From NCBI RefSeq assembly GCF_024362805.1, contig NZ_CP093299.1, forward strand, positions 3,194,001-3,258,000: a DNA stretch of 64,000 nt, given 5' to 3'. The DNA comes from Salipaludibacillus sp. LMS25. Its GTDB lineage: Bacteria; Bacillota; Bacilli; Bacillales; Salisediminibacteriaceae. Below, piece by piece: positions 7,966 to 16,014 of this stretch (position 1 is the stretch's first letter; the number at the start of each line of letters is the position of its first letter). Made by a program: the position numbers and the translations under genes. The notes beneath the pieces are model-generated. The model had not been told where the DNA came from. It made no database searches and worked only from the letters and a program-made list of their open reading frames with translations.

Positions 7966-8961
7966 GTGACGAAGCGATTGACGATCTTATTGACAAGTTT
8001 ATGTTTACTACCTGTATCACAGGTGTTTGCTCATGTGAAATGGTTTACAGAAGCTGAGCCAAAACGGGCTGCGATCGAAACGATCATCACACCACATTTT
8101 ATCACATTGGCCTTTCTCACTGCCATCATTGTGGCGGTTTTGCCGCGGATCGTTCCAGTCATGTTGACAGTCCCTTTGTTTAAGCATAGTGAAGACTTTT
8201 TGGGAAACTTTCGCTCTTATACCTACTATCTCATTAAATACGGGGCAGCTTTAGCTGTCTTTATTCAAGTGATAACTGGGGGGTTATTTGCTCCCGAGTT
8301 ATTAGCTCCAAGCGATGTGTGGGCCGTGTTACCATGGGCAGCGATTGTCCTTCTAGTCATTCCAAGTCTTTGGACAACACGAGTAGCTGCGGGTATATTA
8401 TTAGTTTTATTTAGCTTGACTGCGTGGGAATATGGCCTGTTTCATATGCTTGACTATGCCTTTTATTTAGCTGTCTTCTTCATCTTATTTTTTCATAAAA
8501 CAGCATGGCAAAAATGGGGATTTCCCCTCCTTTACCTTGCCACAGGGTTATCTTTATGCTGGGTAGCGGCTGAAAAATGGGTGTATCCTGCGATGGCAAC
8601 GGATGTCATCCTCAATCATGGGGTTCCCACATTCGGTTTTTCACCAGAAACATTCGTCGTTCTCACAGCTTTTATTGAGTTTGTGGTAGGATACTTGCTT
8701 GTGGTCGGGTTACTTAACCGTCTTCTTGCTCTTGTGCTCACCCTCATTTTCATTAGTACGACCTTTCTGTTCGGCCTGACAGAAATTATTGGACACTTTA
8801 TGATACACATTATTCTAGTTACCTTTATAATTGAAGGGGTATCCTTTTATCGGCCGCCGGTGGATATGCACAACACTTCACTGGAAAAAATTATTTTTGT
8901 CTTTCTCAACTTCTTATTTGTTCTGGCGACGATTCTTTTAATTTATTACAGATTTGCTTAA
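7966..8961 (+). CDS. Polytopic membrane protein, DoxX-like
   Basis: About 331 residues, starting with a signal-peptide-like segment (ILLTSLCLLPVSQVFA) followed by AHVKWFTEAE, and then roughly eight hydrophobic segments. An HVKWF-type start after the signal and a core like GLSLCWVAAEKWVYP followed by FGFSPETFVVLTAFIEFVVGYLLV resemble DoxX-related membrane proteins; this is recalled similarity, not a search result. GTG 7966 is preferred over GTG 7957 because AGAGGAG lies 8 bases upstream of it. The CdaR-type regulator starts 12 bases after its stop, so the two may be cotranscribed. Its role is unknown. Confidence 0.6.
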   Translation: MTKRLTILLTSLCLLPVSQVFAHVKWFTEAEPKRAAIETIITPHFITLAFLTAIIVAVLPRIVPVMLTVPLFKHSEDFLGNFRSYTYYLIKYGAALAVFIQVITGGLFAPELLAPSDVWAVLPWAAIVLLVIPSLWTTRVAAGILLVLFSLTAWEYGLFHMLDYAFYLAVFFILFFHKTAWQKWGFPLLYLATGLSLCWVAAEKWVYPAMATDVILNHGVPTFGFSPETFVVLTAFIEFVVGYLLVVGLLNRLLALVLTLIFISTTFLFGLTEIIGHFMIHIILVTFIIEGVSFYRPPVDMHNTSLEKIIFVFLNFLFVLATILLIYYRFA

Positions 8962-8973
8962 TTGGAGGCATCT

Positions 8974-10089
8974 ATGTTATCAGCTGAAGTAGCTCAAAAT
9001 ATTGTCAGACGCACGATGGAAATTTTAGATTACAATATTAACGTAATGGATGAGCATGGTGTTATCATCGGTTCAGGAGAAACAGAGCGGATTGGCACGG
9101 TTCATGAGGTGGCGAAGCATATTCAATTTAAAAAAGAAAGCATTGAAATTACAGTGACTGATGAACAAAAGTGGCACGGAGTAAAACAAGGGATTAATTT
9201 ACCTGTTTATTTTCGGGGAGATATTGTCGGGACCGTGGGGATTACTGGTCCGCCAAATGATGTAAAAGGTTATGGAGAGCTTGTGAAAATGACAGCAGAA
9301 ATGATCATTGAACAGGCATTTTTACTAAAACAGATGCAATATGATGAGCGATTGACACGAGAGTTTGTTAATCAGTGGGTGTCAAGAGAAGGTATTTTAG
9401 ATAACAATTTCATAGAAAAAGCGGATATGCTTTCAATTGATTTAGCCAAAACCCGTGGCATCATTTTAATCGGACACAATGGGATCACATATGAAAACAA
9501 ACGCCATGAACTAGACAAACTCGAAAAAGCACTAAAACCATTACTACACACGCAAGATTTACTAAGCCTCATAAAGGATACGATTGTAGTCGTCAAAACG
9601 GCGAAAACAGATCGTGATCTGTTAAATACAGCTAAAGGATGGGCCAACTATTTTGGTGGACAGCCGCTTCGACTTACAACGGGGCTTATTTATGACAGCT
9701 ATTCGCATATCGCTTACTCTTATGAACAAGCAGTCAAAACGATGGAAATGAGTTTACTCATGAGAAGTGAAGAGAACGTTATCGCTTACAAAACGAAGAC
9801 GGTGGACGTCTTGTTCTATCACCTTTTAACCCATGAATCTATTAAACGTTTGCCTGTAGATAAACCACTATTGACACAAGATCAGCATGCGGATCTATTA
9901 GTAACTTTGGAAACGTTTATTAAGCATGACGGATCCATTACCCACACTGCAAAAGCATTGTTTATTCATCGAAACACGCTCCATTATCGCTTAGATAAAA
10001 TTTATGAACTGACAGGAAAGCATCCGAGGCGACTCGTAGATCTCTTCTATCTTTATGTTAGCTGTGTGTTAAAAAACACCTTTTCATAG
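8974..10089 (+). CDS. cdaR: CdaR/PucR-family sugar diacid regulator
   Basis: About 371 residues. Residues 1-135 form the sugar-diacid recognition domain (LDYNINVMDEHGVIIGSG, then LPVYFRGDIVGTVGITG). A GGDEF-like central domain follows, and the C-terminus has the PucR-type helix-turn-helix TAKALFIHRNTLHYRLDKIYELTG near 330. It is expected to activate uptake and use of glycerate or glucarate-type acids. ATG 8974 follows GGAGG at 8964-8968. The transporter and glycerate kinase genes directly downstream are the likely targets. Confidence 0.85.
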   Translation: MLSAEVAQNIVRRTMEILDYNINVMDEHGVIIGSGETERIGTVHEVAKHIQFKKESIEITVTDEQKWHGVKQGINLPVYFRGDIVGTVGITGPPNDVKGYGELVKMTAEMIIEQAFLLKQMQYDERLTREFVNQWVSREGILDNNFIEKADMLSIDLAKTRGIILIGHNGITYENKRHELDKLEKALKPLLHTQDLLSLIKDTIVVVKTAKTDRDLLNTAKGWANYFGGQPLRLTTGLIYDSYSHIAYSYEQAVKTMEMSLLMRSEENVIAYKTKTVDVLFYHLLTHESIKRLPVDKPLLTQDQHADLLVTLETFIKHDGSITHTAKALFIHRNTLHYRLDKIYELTGKHPRRLVDLFYLYVSCVLKNTFS

Positions 10090-10156
10090 ACGTTAATGCA
10101 CAAAAAAAACAAAGAGAATCCGTTTACATTTGAGCATATGCACAATGAAACTATCA

Positions 10157-10171
10157 ATTGAAACGCTTACA
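10157..10171 (+). promoter_or_regulatory. cre-like site upstream of the GntP/glycerate kinase genes
   Basis: ATTGAAACGCTTACA matches the catabolite-responsive element pattern WTGNAANCGNWWNCA with one mismatch. It lies 33 bases before the transporter start, where CcpA binding would block transcription. A peripheral carbon-source operon is a common CcpA target. I could not place a convincing -35/-10 pair beside it. Confidence 0.45.
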
Positions 10172-10203
10172 ATGTAATTAACACTAAACGGAGGAGTGAG
10201 ATC

Positions 10204-11463
10204 ATGCCAGTCAGTGCATTAGGAGCTATTATTGCATTAGTGATATCTATTATTCTTATTTTACGAAAAGTGCCCCCTGTTTATGCACTCGTTGCAGGAG
10301 CCTTAATTGGCGGGCTCGCAGGTGGAGCGGGTTTAACAGAAACGGTTGATCTTATGATGGGAGGGGCGCAAGGGATTATCCCAGCTGTCCTTAGAATTTT
10401 GGCTGCCGGAATTTTAGCAGGTGTACTCATTGAATCTGGGGCAGCTGCGTCCATCGCTAAGGGAGTCGTTACAAAACTCGGTGAAAAGAAAGCGTTACTC
10501 GCTTTAGTATTGGCGACGATGGTGCTAACTGCTGTAGGTGTATTTGTGGATGTAGCCGTCATTACCGTGGCACCGATTGCCTTAGCGATTGCTTATACGG
10601 CAGGATTATCTCGAACTGCCATTTTATTAGCTATGGTTGGTGGGGGTAAAGCAGGTAATATTATGTCGCCTAACCCTAATACAATCGCTATTTCAGAATC
10701 CTTCAATGTACCGTTGACCTCTGTTATGGCGGCGGGAATCATTCCAGCTATTTTCGGAGTTGCTGTTACTTATATTTTAGCGAAACGATTAGTTGCTAAA
10801 GGGACGATGATCAAAGCAGAAGACATTGAACAATCTTCAGAAAAGGATCATCCACCATTATTAGCAGCCGTTGTGGCACCGCTTACAGCTATTCTCTTAC
10901 TCGTACTTAGACCAACAGCTGGCATCGAAGTCGATCCGATGATAGCCTTGCCTGTAGGCGGGATTGCTGGCGCTCTCGCAATGGGGAAAATAAAGCACTT
11001 AAATGCATTCGTCATCACAGGCTTAGGAAAAATGTCAGCGGTAGCTGTTTTATTGCTGGGGACTGGAACGTTAGCCGGAATTATATCTAACTCAGGATTA
11101 CAATATGTCTTAATCGATGCTATTGAATTTGTAGGTTTGCCAAGCTATGCACTAGCACCTGCTTCAGGTATTTTCATGTCGGGTGCCACAGCTTCGACTA
11201 CAGCTGGAGCAGTGGTAGCAAGTGAAGTATTTAGTGGCACGTTATTAGAATTAGGCGTAGCCGGACTAGCAGGTGCGGCGATGATACATGCGGGTGCAAC
11301 AGTGCTTGATCATATGCCGCACGGAAGTTTTTTCCACGCCACTGCAGGTAGTGTCCTAATGGGTATTCAAGAACGACTAAAGCTCATCCCATACGAGTCG
11401 CTCGTTGGCTTGACGCTTGCCCTTATATCGACATTACTCTTCGGTGTATTCCAACTATTCTAA
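10204..11463 (+). CDS. GntP-family organic acid transporter (probable glycerate/gluconate permease)
   Basis: The 419-residue protein has about twelve membrane segments and GntP-family features: KVPPVYALVAGALIGGLAGG near the N-terminus, VFVDVAVITVAPIALAIA, the GGGKAGNIMSPNPNTIAISE loop, and ATASTTAGAVVASEVF with MIHAGATVLDHMPHGSFFH near the C-terminus. It starts 13 bases after GGAGGAGTGAG. Glycerate kinase follows 12 bases after its stop and a CdaR-type regulator precedes it, so glycerate is the most likely substrate. Confidence 0.82.
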   Translation: MPVSALGAIIALVISIILILRKVPPVYALVAGALIGGLAGGAGLTETVDLMMGGAQGIIPAVLRILAAGILAGVLIESGAAASIAKGVVTKLGEKKALLALVLATMVLTAVGVFVDVAVITVAPIALAIAYTAGLSRTAILLAMVGGGKAGNIMSPNPNTIAISESFNVPLTSVMAAGIIPAIFGVAVTYILAKRLVAKGTMIKAEDIEQSSEKDHPPLLAAVVAPLTAILLLVLRPTAGIEVDPMIALPVGGIAGALAMGKIKHLNAFVITGLGKMSAVAVLLLGTGTLAGIISNSGLQYVLIDAIEFVGLPSYALAPASGIFMSGATASTTAGAVVASEVFSGTLLELGVAGLAGAAMIHAGATVLDHMPHGSFFHATAGSVLMGIQERLKLIPYESLVGLTLALISTLLFGVFQLF

Positions 11464-11475
11464 GGAGGAAGTGAA

Positions 11476-12615
11476 ATGAAAATTATCGTAGCGCCCGATT
11501 CATTTAAAGAAACGCTAACAGCCCAGCAAGTGGCCAATGCGATAAAGACGGGTCTGCAAAAAGTTTGGCATGATGCGACTATCGTGACGTGTCCGATGGC
11601 AGACGGTGGAGAAGGAACTGTCCAATCGTTAATAGATGCTACAGGGGGACGATTAGTAACGAAAATAGTTGAGGATCCGTTAGGACGGAAGGTCGAAGCT
11701 AGTTTCGGTATTCTCGGTGACCATCAAACAGCAGTCATCGAAATGGCATCAGCATCGGGCATTCATCATGTGCCAGATGCATTAAAAGATCCGAAAATAA
11801 CGAGCTCTTATGGGACTGGTCAGCTCATCCAAGGGGCACTTGATCTCGGTATCAAAAAGCTTATTATCGGTATCGGTGGCAGTGCAACGAACGATGGTGG
11901 AGCAGGTATGTTTCAAGCCCTCGGTGGCTCTTTGATGGATATTGATGGAAATGAATTAAAGCGAGGCGGTATCAACTTGCAACAATTAGCGGCAATTAAC
12001 ATGAGCGGCTTGGATCCGCGGCTTAACGATATGACAATACGCGTGGCCTGCGATGTGGATAATCCACTAACAGGACCTAATGGCGCTTCAGCGATTTATG
12101 GTCCGCAAAAAGGTGCTTCGGCTGATGATATAAAAAAGCTGGATGCGGCGCTTTACCATTATGCGCAAGTGATTGAAAGAGAACTTGGTCATCACGTGGA
12201 TGAGGTCCAAGGTGCTGGAGCTGCTGGCGGTCTCGGTGCAGCCTTCCTTGCCTTTTTTCCAGCATCATTAGAAAAAGGGGGAGAAATTGTGTCTGATGTG
12301 ACAGGCCTTGAAGCCTATATTGAACACGCCGACCTCGTTATAACAGGGGAGGGCGGTATTAATTACCAGACACAACATGGAAAAACGCCTGTTCACGTGG
12401 CTCGTCTCGCCAAAAAATATCATTTGCCTGTTATCGCTGTATGTGGAAGTATAGGTGAAGGCTATGAATCTGTCTACCACGAAGGCATCGACGCAGTTTT
12501 CAGTTCACTATCCGACATTGTCACCTTTAACGAATTAAAGGACGTATCACATAAACATCTTGAACAAACAGCAGAAAACATTGCCCGTTTATGGAAGATT
12601 GGAGAAAATAAGTGA
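11476..12615 (+). CDS. glxK: Glycerate kinase
   Basis: The 379-residue protein matches the GlxK/GarK glycerate 2-kinase family: APDSFKETLTAQQVANAI at residues 5-22, CPMADGGEGTVQSL near 42, IGIGGSATNDGGAGM near 130, and GAGAAGGLGAAFLAF and VITGEGGINYQTQHGKTPVHVA in the second half. It phosphorylates glycerate to 2-phosphoglycerate for glycolysis. It is preceded by AAGGAGGA and ends in a clear terminator, so the transporter and kinase form one transcription unit. Confidence 0.93.
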   Translation: MKIIVAPDSFKETLTAQQVANAIKTGLQKVWHDATIVTCPMADGGEGTVQSLIDATGGRLVTKIVEDPLGRKVEASFGILGDHQTAVIEMASASGIHHVPDALKDPKITSSYGTGQLIQGALDLGIKKLIIGIGGSATNDGGAGMFQALGGSLMDIDGNELKRGGINLQQLAAINMSGLDPRLNDMTIRVACDVDNPLTGPNGASAIYGPQKGASADDIKKLDAALYHYAQVIERELGHHVDEVQGAGAAGGLGAAFLAFFPASLEKGGEIVSDVTGLEAYIEHADLVITGEGGINYQTQHGKTPVHVARLAKKYHLPVIAVCGSIGEGYESVYHEGIDAVFSSLSDIVTFNELKDVSHKHLEQTAENIARLWKIGENK

Positions 12616-12623
12616 TGCTTTTT

Positions 12624-12656
12624 AAACTGATGAGAATACGATCTCATCAGTTTTTG
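12624..12656 (+). terminator. Intrinsic terminator after glycerate kinase
   Basis: A 12-bp perfect stem (AAACTGATGAGA with TCTCATCAGTTT) closes a six-base loop and runs into a T-rich tail. Confidence 0.9.
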
Positions 12657-13035
12657 CATACATTACCTTCGAAAAAATGCCTCATGCCGCTTTTAACTAG
12701 AGTTCTTTTCTTGAAGACCACGGGACATGTTTAGCTTAAAATGTAATGCCGATCTTTACATAAATGGGCTGAAAAGAGTAGGGTAATGATCATTGTGAAA
12801 TAACTTGACAATTTTAACAGTGGACGTAGATGTCTGACGACTATTTCGTTATAATGGTACTAACCAATTCATGTAACCTTAGTTCATAGGGAGATTATGG
12901 AAGTTGCAGCTCCCATTTCATTAAGGATAGCATGTGTTCTCCTGTTAATAGGCATGGATACTAAATGAAGATAGTGATGACGAACGTCTTTGGCAACAGG
13001 CCAGAGACGTTTCATTAAAAAAGGGGCGTTGAACG
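12657..13035 (+). promoter_or_regulatory. Long upstream region of adenine deaminase with two hairpins
   Basis: TATAAT lies at 12850-12855, but the -35 match is weak. The possible leader then contains GGGAG...CTCCC around 12891-12918 and a strong stem around 12985-13013 (AACGTCTTTGG with CCAGAGACGTT) just before the ribosome binding site. No U-run follows, so it is not a classical terminator. The sequence does not match purine, preQ1, guanidine or ykkC riboswitch consensus as I know them. A structured leader is possible but unassigned. Confidence 0.35.
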
Positions 13036-14778
13036 ATGGGTGAGAAAAGAGACTTAATTAATCGCATACATGTAGCAAATAAAGTAGCACCAGCAGATTT
13101 AGTTATAAAAAATGGTAAAATCGTGAATGTCTTTACATTAGAAATTGAAGAAGGCGACGTGGCCATATACAATGGCGTCATCGTCGGTATAGGGAACTAT
13201 GAAGGTAAAGAAGAAGTTGATGCGAAAGGGAAATATGTAGTACCTGGGTTAATAGACGGGCATGTTCATATTGAATCCTCAATGGTTCCTCCCCATAAAT
13301 TTTCCGATGTTGTCGTTCCCCATGGTGTCACAACGGTTATTACTGATCCGCATGAAATTGCAAACGTTACAGGAACTGATGGCATACAATTTATGCTTGA
13401 TGACTCAGAAGGAGTGCCTTTAGACGTGCTGTTTATGTTACCTTCATGTGTGCCAGCTACACCGTTCGAACATTCAGGCGCAACACTTACAGCAGAAGAT
13501 TTAGCCCCCTTTTACTCGCATGAACGGGTGTTAGGATTAGCTGAAGTCATGGATTACCCATCCACAGCCGCCGGAGCTCCAGACATGGCCACAAAGATTC
13601 ATGACGCCCTTCGTAAGGGGAAGCTTATTGATGGACATGGGGCAGGACTTGATGCTGAAGCTATGAATGTGTATGGTACGGCTAGAATTACAACGGATCA
13701 TGAGTGTACGACAGCTGAGGAGGCAGCGGAACGGATCAAGAAAGGCCTCTATGTCCTTATAAGAGAAGGATCTGCCGCTAAAGATTTACAAGCTCTTATA
13801 CCGCAAGTCAACGCCACTAATGCTCGCCGTTTTTTGTTTTGTACCGATGATAAGCATCTTGATGAGCTCATAGCGGAGGGAAGTATTGATGCGAATATTC
13901 GTTTAGCCGTAAAATGTGGTCTTGATCCAATGATGGCTATTCAGCTTGCTACGTTAAACGCTGCGGAATGTTACGGGTTAAAAACGAAGGGGGCGGTAGC
14001 ACCAGGGTATATAGCTGATCTTCTATTAGTTGATGATCTTGATCAATTCACAATTTCCCATGTCTTTAAAGACGGGGAGTTAGTTGCAGAAGATGGCAAG
14101 ATAAAGCCAGGACAGGAGAAAGAATGTCACTTACCAGAAAAATTAACTAACACAGTGAATACCGCTGAGGTGACATTAGAAAAATTAGCGATACCCGCTT
14201 CCGATTCTGGTCAGGCATATGCTATCAAACTTCATGCCAATAGCCTTGTAACAGAAAAAATAATTGTGGAACCGCCCCAGCAGAAAGAGAATTTTACAAG
14301 CTCACCGGTGGAGGGCCTGCTTAAGTTGGCAGTTATTGAACGCCATCATCAAACAGGGAATATTGGGCTAGGATTTATTCAAGGATTAGGGCTGAAAGAA
14401 GGGGCTATTGCATTAACAGTGGCCCATGATTCCCATAATCTTGTCGTAGCAGGGGCAGATGACAAAGAGATGTTAAAAGCGATTAACGAAGTTGAAAAAA
14501 TGAATGGCGGTATGGTCATTGTTAAAAAGGGGAAACCGATTGCTGCGTTGCCATTAACGATTGCAGGTCTCATGTCCTCAGAGTCGGCAGAAGAGACATT
14601 AGCTAAAATGAAAGACGTGGATCATGCTTTAGAAAAGCTCGGCTTTACAGGGAACTTTAATCCTTTCTCGGCTTTATCATTTATGTGCCTACCTGTTATT
14701 CCTCAATTGAAACTGACAGATATGGGCTACTTCGATAGCACATTAGGTACCCATGTCAGTATTGCAGTTGACAACTGA
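13036..14778 (+). CDS. ade: Adenine deaminase
   Basis: The 580-residue metal-dependent amidohydrolase has GLIDGHVHIESSM with the metal-binding histidines near residue 75, HGVTTVITDPHEIANVTG near 100, LGLAEVMDYP near 170, DGHGAGLD near 200 and FCTDDKH near 275. The last 200 residues match the C-terminal adenine deaminase domain. It converts adenine to hypoxanthine in purine salvage. It stands alone between the glycerate kinase terminator and a repeat. Its length is normal for Bacillus Ade. Confidence 0.95.
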   Translation: MGEKRDLINRIHVANKVAPADLVIKNGKIVNVFTLEIEEGDVAIYNGVIVGIGNYEGKEEVDAKGKYVVPGLIDGHVHIESSMVPPHKFSDVVVPHGVTTVITDPHEIANVTGTDGIQFMLDDSEGVPLDVLFMLPSCVPATPFEHSGATLTAEDLAPFYSHERVLGLAEVMDYPSTAAGAPDMATKIHDALRKGKLIDGHGAGLDAEAMNVYGTARITTDHECTTAEEAAERIKKGLYVLIREGSAAKDLQALIPQVNATNARRFLFCTDDKHLDELIAEGSIDANIRLAVKCGLDPMMAIQLATLNAAECYGLKTKGAVAPGYIADLLLVDDLDQFTISHVFKDGELVAEDGKIKPGQEKECHLPEKLTNTVNTAEVTLEKLAIPASDSGQAYAIKLHANSLVTEKIIVEPPQQKENFTSSPVEGLLKLAVIERHHQTGNIGLGFIQGLGLKEGAIALTVAHDSHNLVVAGADDKEMLKAINEVEKMNGGMVIVKKGKPIAALPLTIAGLMSSESAEETLAKMKDVDHALEKLGFTGNFNPFSALSFMCLPVIPQLKLTDMGYFDSTLGTHVSIAVDN

Positions 14779-14898
14779 TGTCCCATGAGAGAGGACTTCT
14801 TCATCTGGGACAATCACTAATAAGGGGATAACATGGCCTTTTCCCTCATCATATGATACTTAACGCTACAATGAGACAGTCATTGGTGTAATTTTCCT

Positions 14899-15013
14899 TT
14901 ATCACAGATAACCGTTCGAAAAACTCCCGCCTGAAAATAGAGGAGAGATAACTCTATTTAGGCGGGAGATAACGGACGCTAATGTCCTGATTCACTCAAC
15001 TCCCACTTATTGA
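14899..15013 (+). repeat. Structured intergenic repeat R1, copy 1
   Basis: This copy begins with TTATCACAGATAACCG, has a 17-bp inverted repeat (CTCCCGCCTGAAAATAGAG with CTCTATTTAGGCGGGAG) and an outer pair CCGTTCG/CGGACG, then the constant stretch GCTAATGTCCTGATTCACTCA and a CTCCCAC...TTGAAG tail. Related copies occur near 23600, 32400, 41500, 43090, 47080 (reverse) and 52150. Confidence 0.85.
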
Positions 15014-15078
15014 AGATTTCTAAATCAAAAGTCCTGCACGTTACCATGCAAATGTAGAGCCGGCAACTGTTAAAGGAT

Positions 15079-15843
15079 ATGACGATGAATGTGACGCAGA
15101 TTGTTCAGCAAGTAAAACGTTCTACAAATTCTTCGGAAATGACTGCTGCCAGGGCCCGAGATGGTAAAGAGGTCATGAATGAAACCGAACAGTCGATGAA
15201 TGAAATTGTCGCCGTTGAGGGTATGAATGATGTGGCAATGAAGCTAAATGCACGCTCTACCCTCTGTGCAAGAAACAGTTAATATGATCAGTAGCATCGC
15301 TGATCAAACGAATCTTTTAGCATTAAATGCCGCTATTGAAGCAGCACGGGCAGGGGAAGCAGGTAAAGGATTTGCAGTTGTAGCAGAAGAAGTTCGTAAA
15401 CTAGCAGATCAGTCACGAGCCTATGCGGAACAAATCGGAAGTATTATTAATGAATTCGCGACTGATACGACCGATTTAACCCGTGTCATTACCTCAGGTA
15501 AACAACAAGTAACACGACAGGGTTGACTAAAATGCAAGAAACAGAAGGGGTGTTTCAGGATATTGTGGTGGAAACAGAAGTTGTAGCTCTTGAAACAGCA
15601 CGTGCTTACGGCCTTGCTGAAGAGATCGGCAAGAGCATGACAACGCTCGTAGCAGCAGTTGACGTCATGATGGCCGTCACGAAAAATAATAAAGAAGCTA
15701 CCGAAACAATCTCTGCCTCATCTGAAGAACAACTTGCCACGTTTGAAGAGTTCAGTCACATAACTAAGGATTTAAAAACACTAACCGAAGCGTTAGGTAG
15801 AAAAATCGACCAAATTAAAGAAGACTCGTCCACAAGAGGTTAA
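15079..15843 (+). pseudogene. Broken methyl-accepting chemotaxis protein
   Basis: Three overlapping frames in different phases (15079-15282, 15248-15526 and 15523-15843) together encode the cytoplasmic part of a chemoreceptor. The conserved hairpin tip [39 protein letters not shown] is intact in the middle fragment. No periplasmic domain, membrane segment or HAMP domain precedes it. At least two frameshifts are needed to join the parts, so the gene is truncated and inactive. It ends before a strong bidirectional terminator. Confidence 0.85.
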
Positions 15844-15856
15844 GTAAGGATAATCA

Positions 15857-15891
15857 AGAAAAAGGCACCCGATGTTGGGTGCCTTTTTCTT
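15857..15891. terminator. Bidirectional intrinsic terminator
   Basis: The sequence AAGAAAAAGGCACCC, a six-base loop and GGGTGCCTTTTTCTT form a perfect stem with an A-run on one side and a T-run on the other. It can end the chemoreceptor remnant on the plus strand and the regulator-peptide unit on the minus strand. Confidence 0.92.
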
Positions 15892-15896
15892 GGTCC

Positions 15897-16013
15897 TTAA
15901 TGAACTGGAATTGGATTGGTAGGTACTGCAACTGGATCAAGCAATGGAGAACCAAATGCTAAAGCTCCTACTATCACCGTTACTGTAAAAATCACTGCTA
16001 CTGTCTTTTTCAT
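15897..16013 (-). CDS. Putative exported signalling propeptide of the adjacent RRNPP regulator (38 residues)
   Basis: A 38-codon frame starts at ATG 16013 with GAGGAGA 7 bases upstream and stops with TAA at 15897-15899. The peptide begins MKKTVAVIFTVTVIVGALAF, a short positive start plus hydrophobic core with an ALA signal-peptidase-like site at residues 17-19. It ends in a Pro-rich hydrophilic tail (DPVAVPTNPIPVH, residues 26-38). The regulator stop codon is one base upstream, so the ribosome binding site lies inside the regulator gene and translation is probably coupled. This layout matches NprR-NprX, PlcR-PapR and Rap-Phr pairs, where the exported tail is processed and re-imported to control the regulator. 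The pairing is inference from architecture; the mature peptide is unknown. Confidence 0.75.
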   Translation of the reverse strand: MKKTVAVIFTVTVIVGALAFGSPLLDPVAVPTNPIPVH

Positions 16014-16014
16014 G

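Noticed and set aside
13036..13181. Possible purine riboswitch just before adenine deaminase
   Set aside because: The conserved core bases and pairing of the purine aptamer are absent in the leader; only unassigned hairpins are present.
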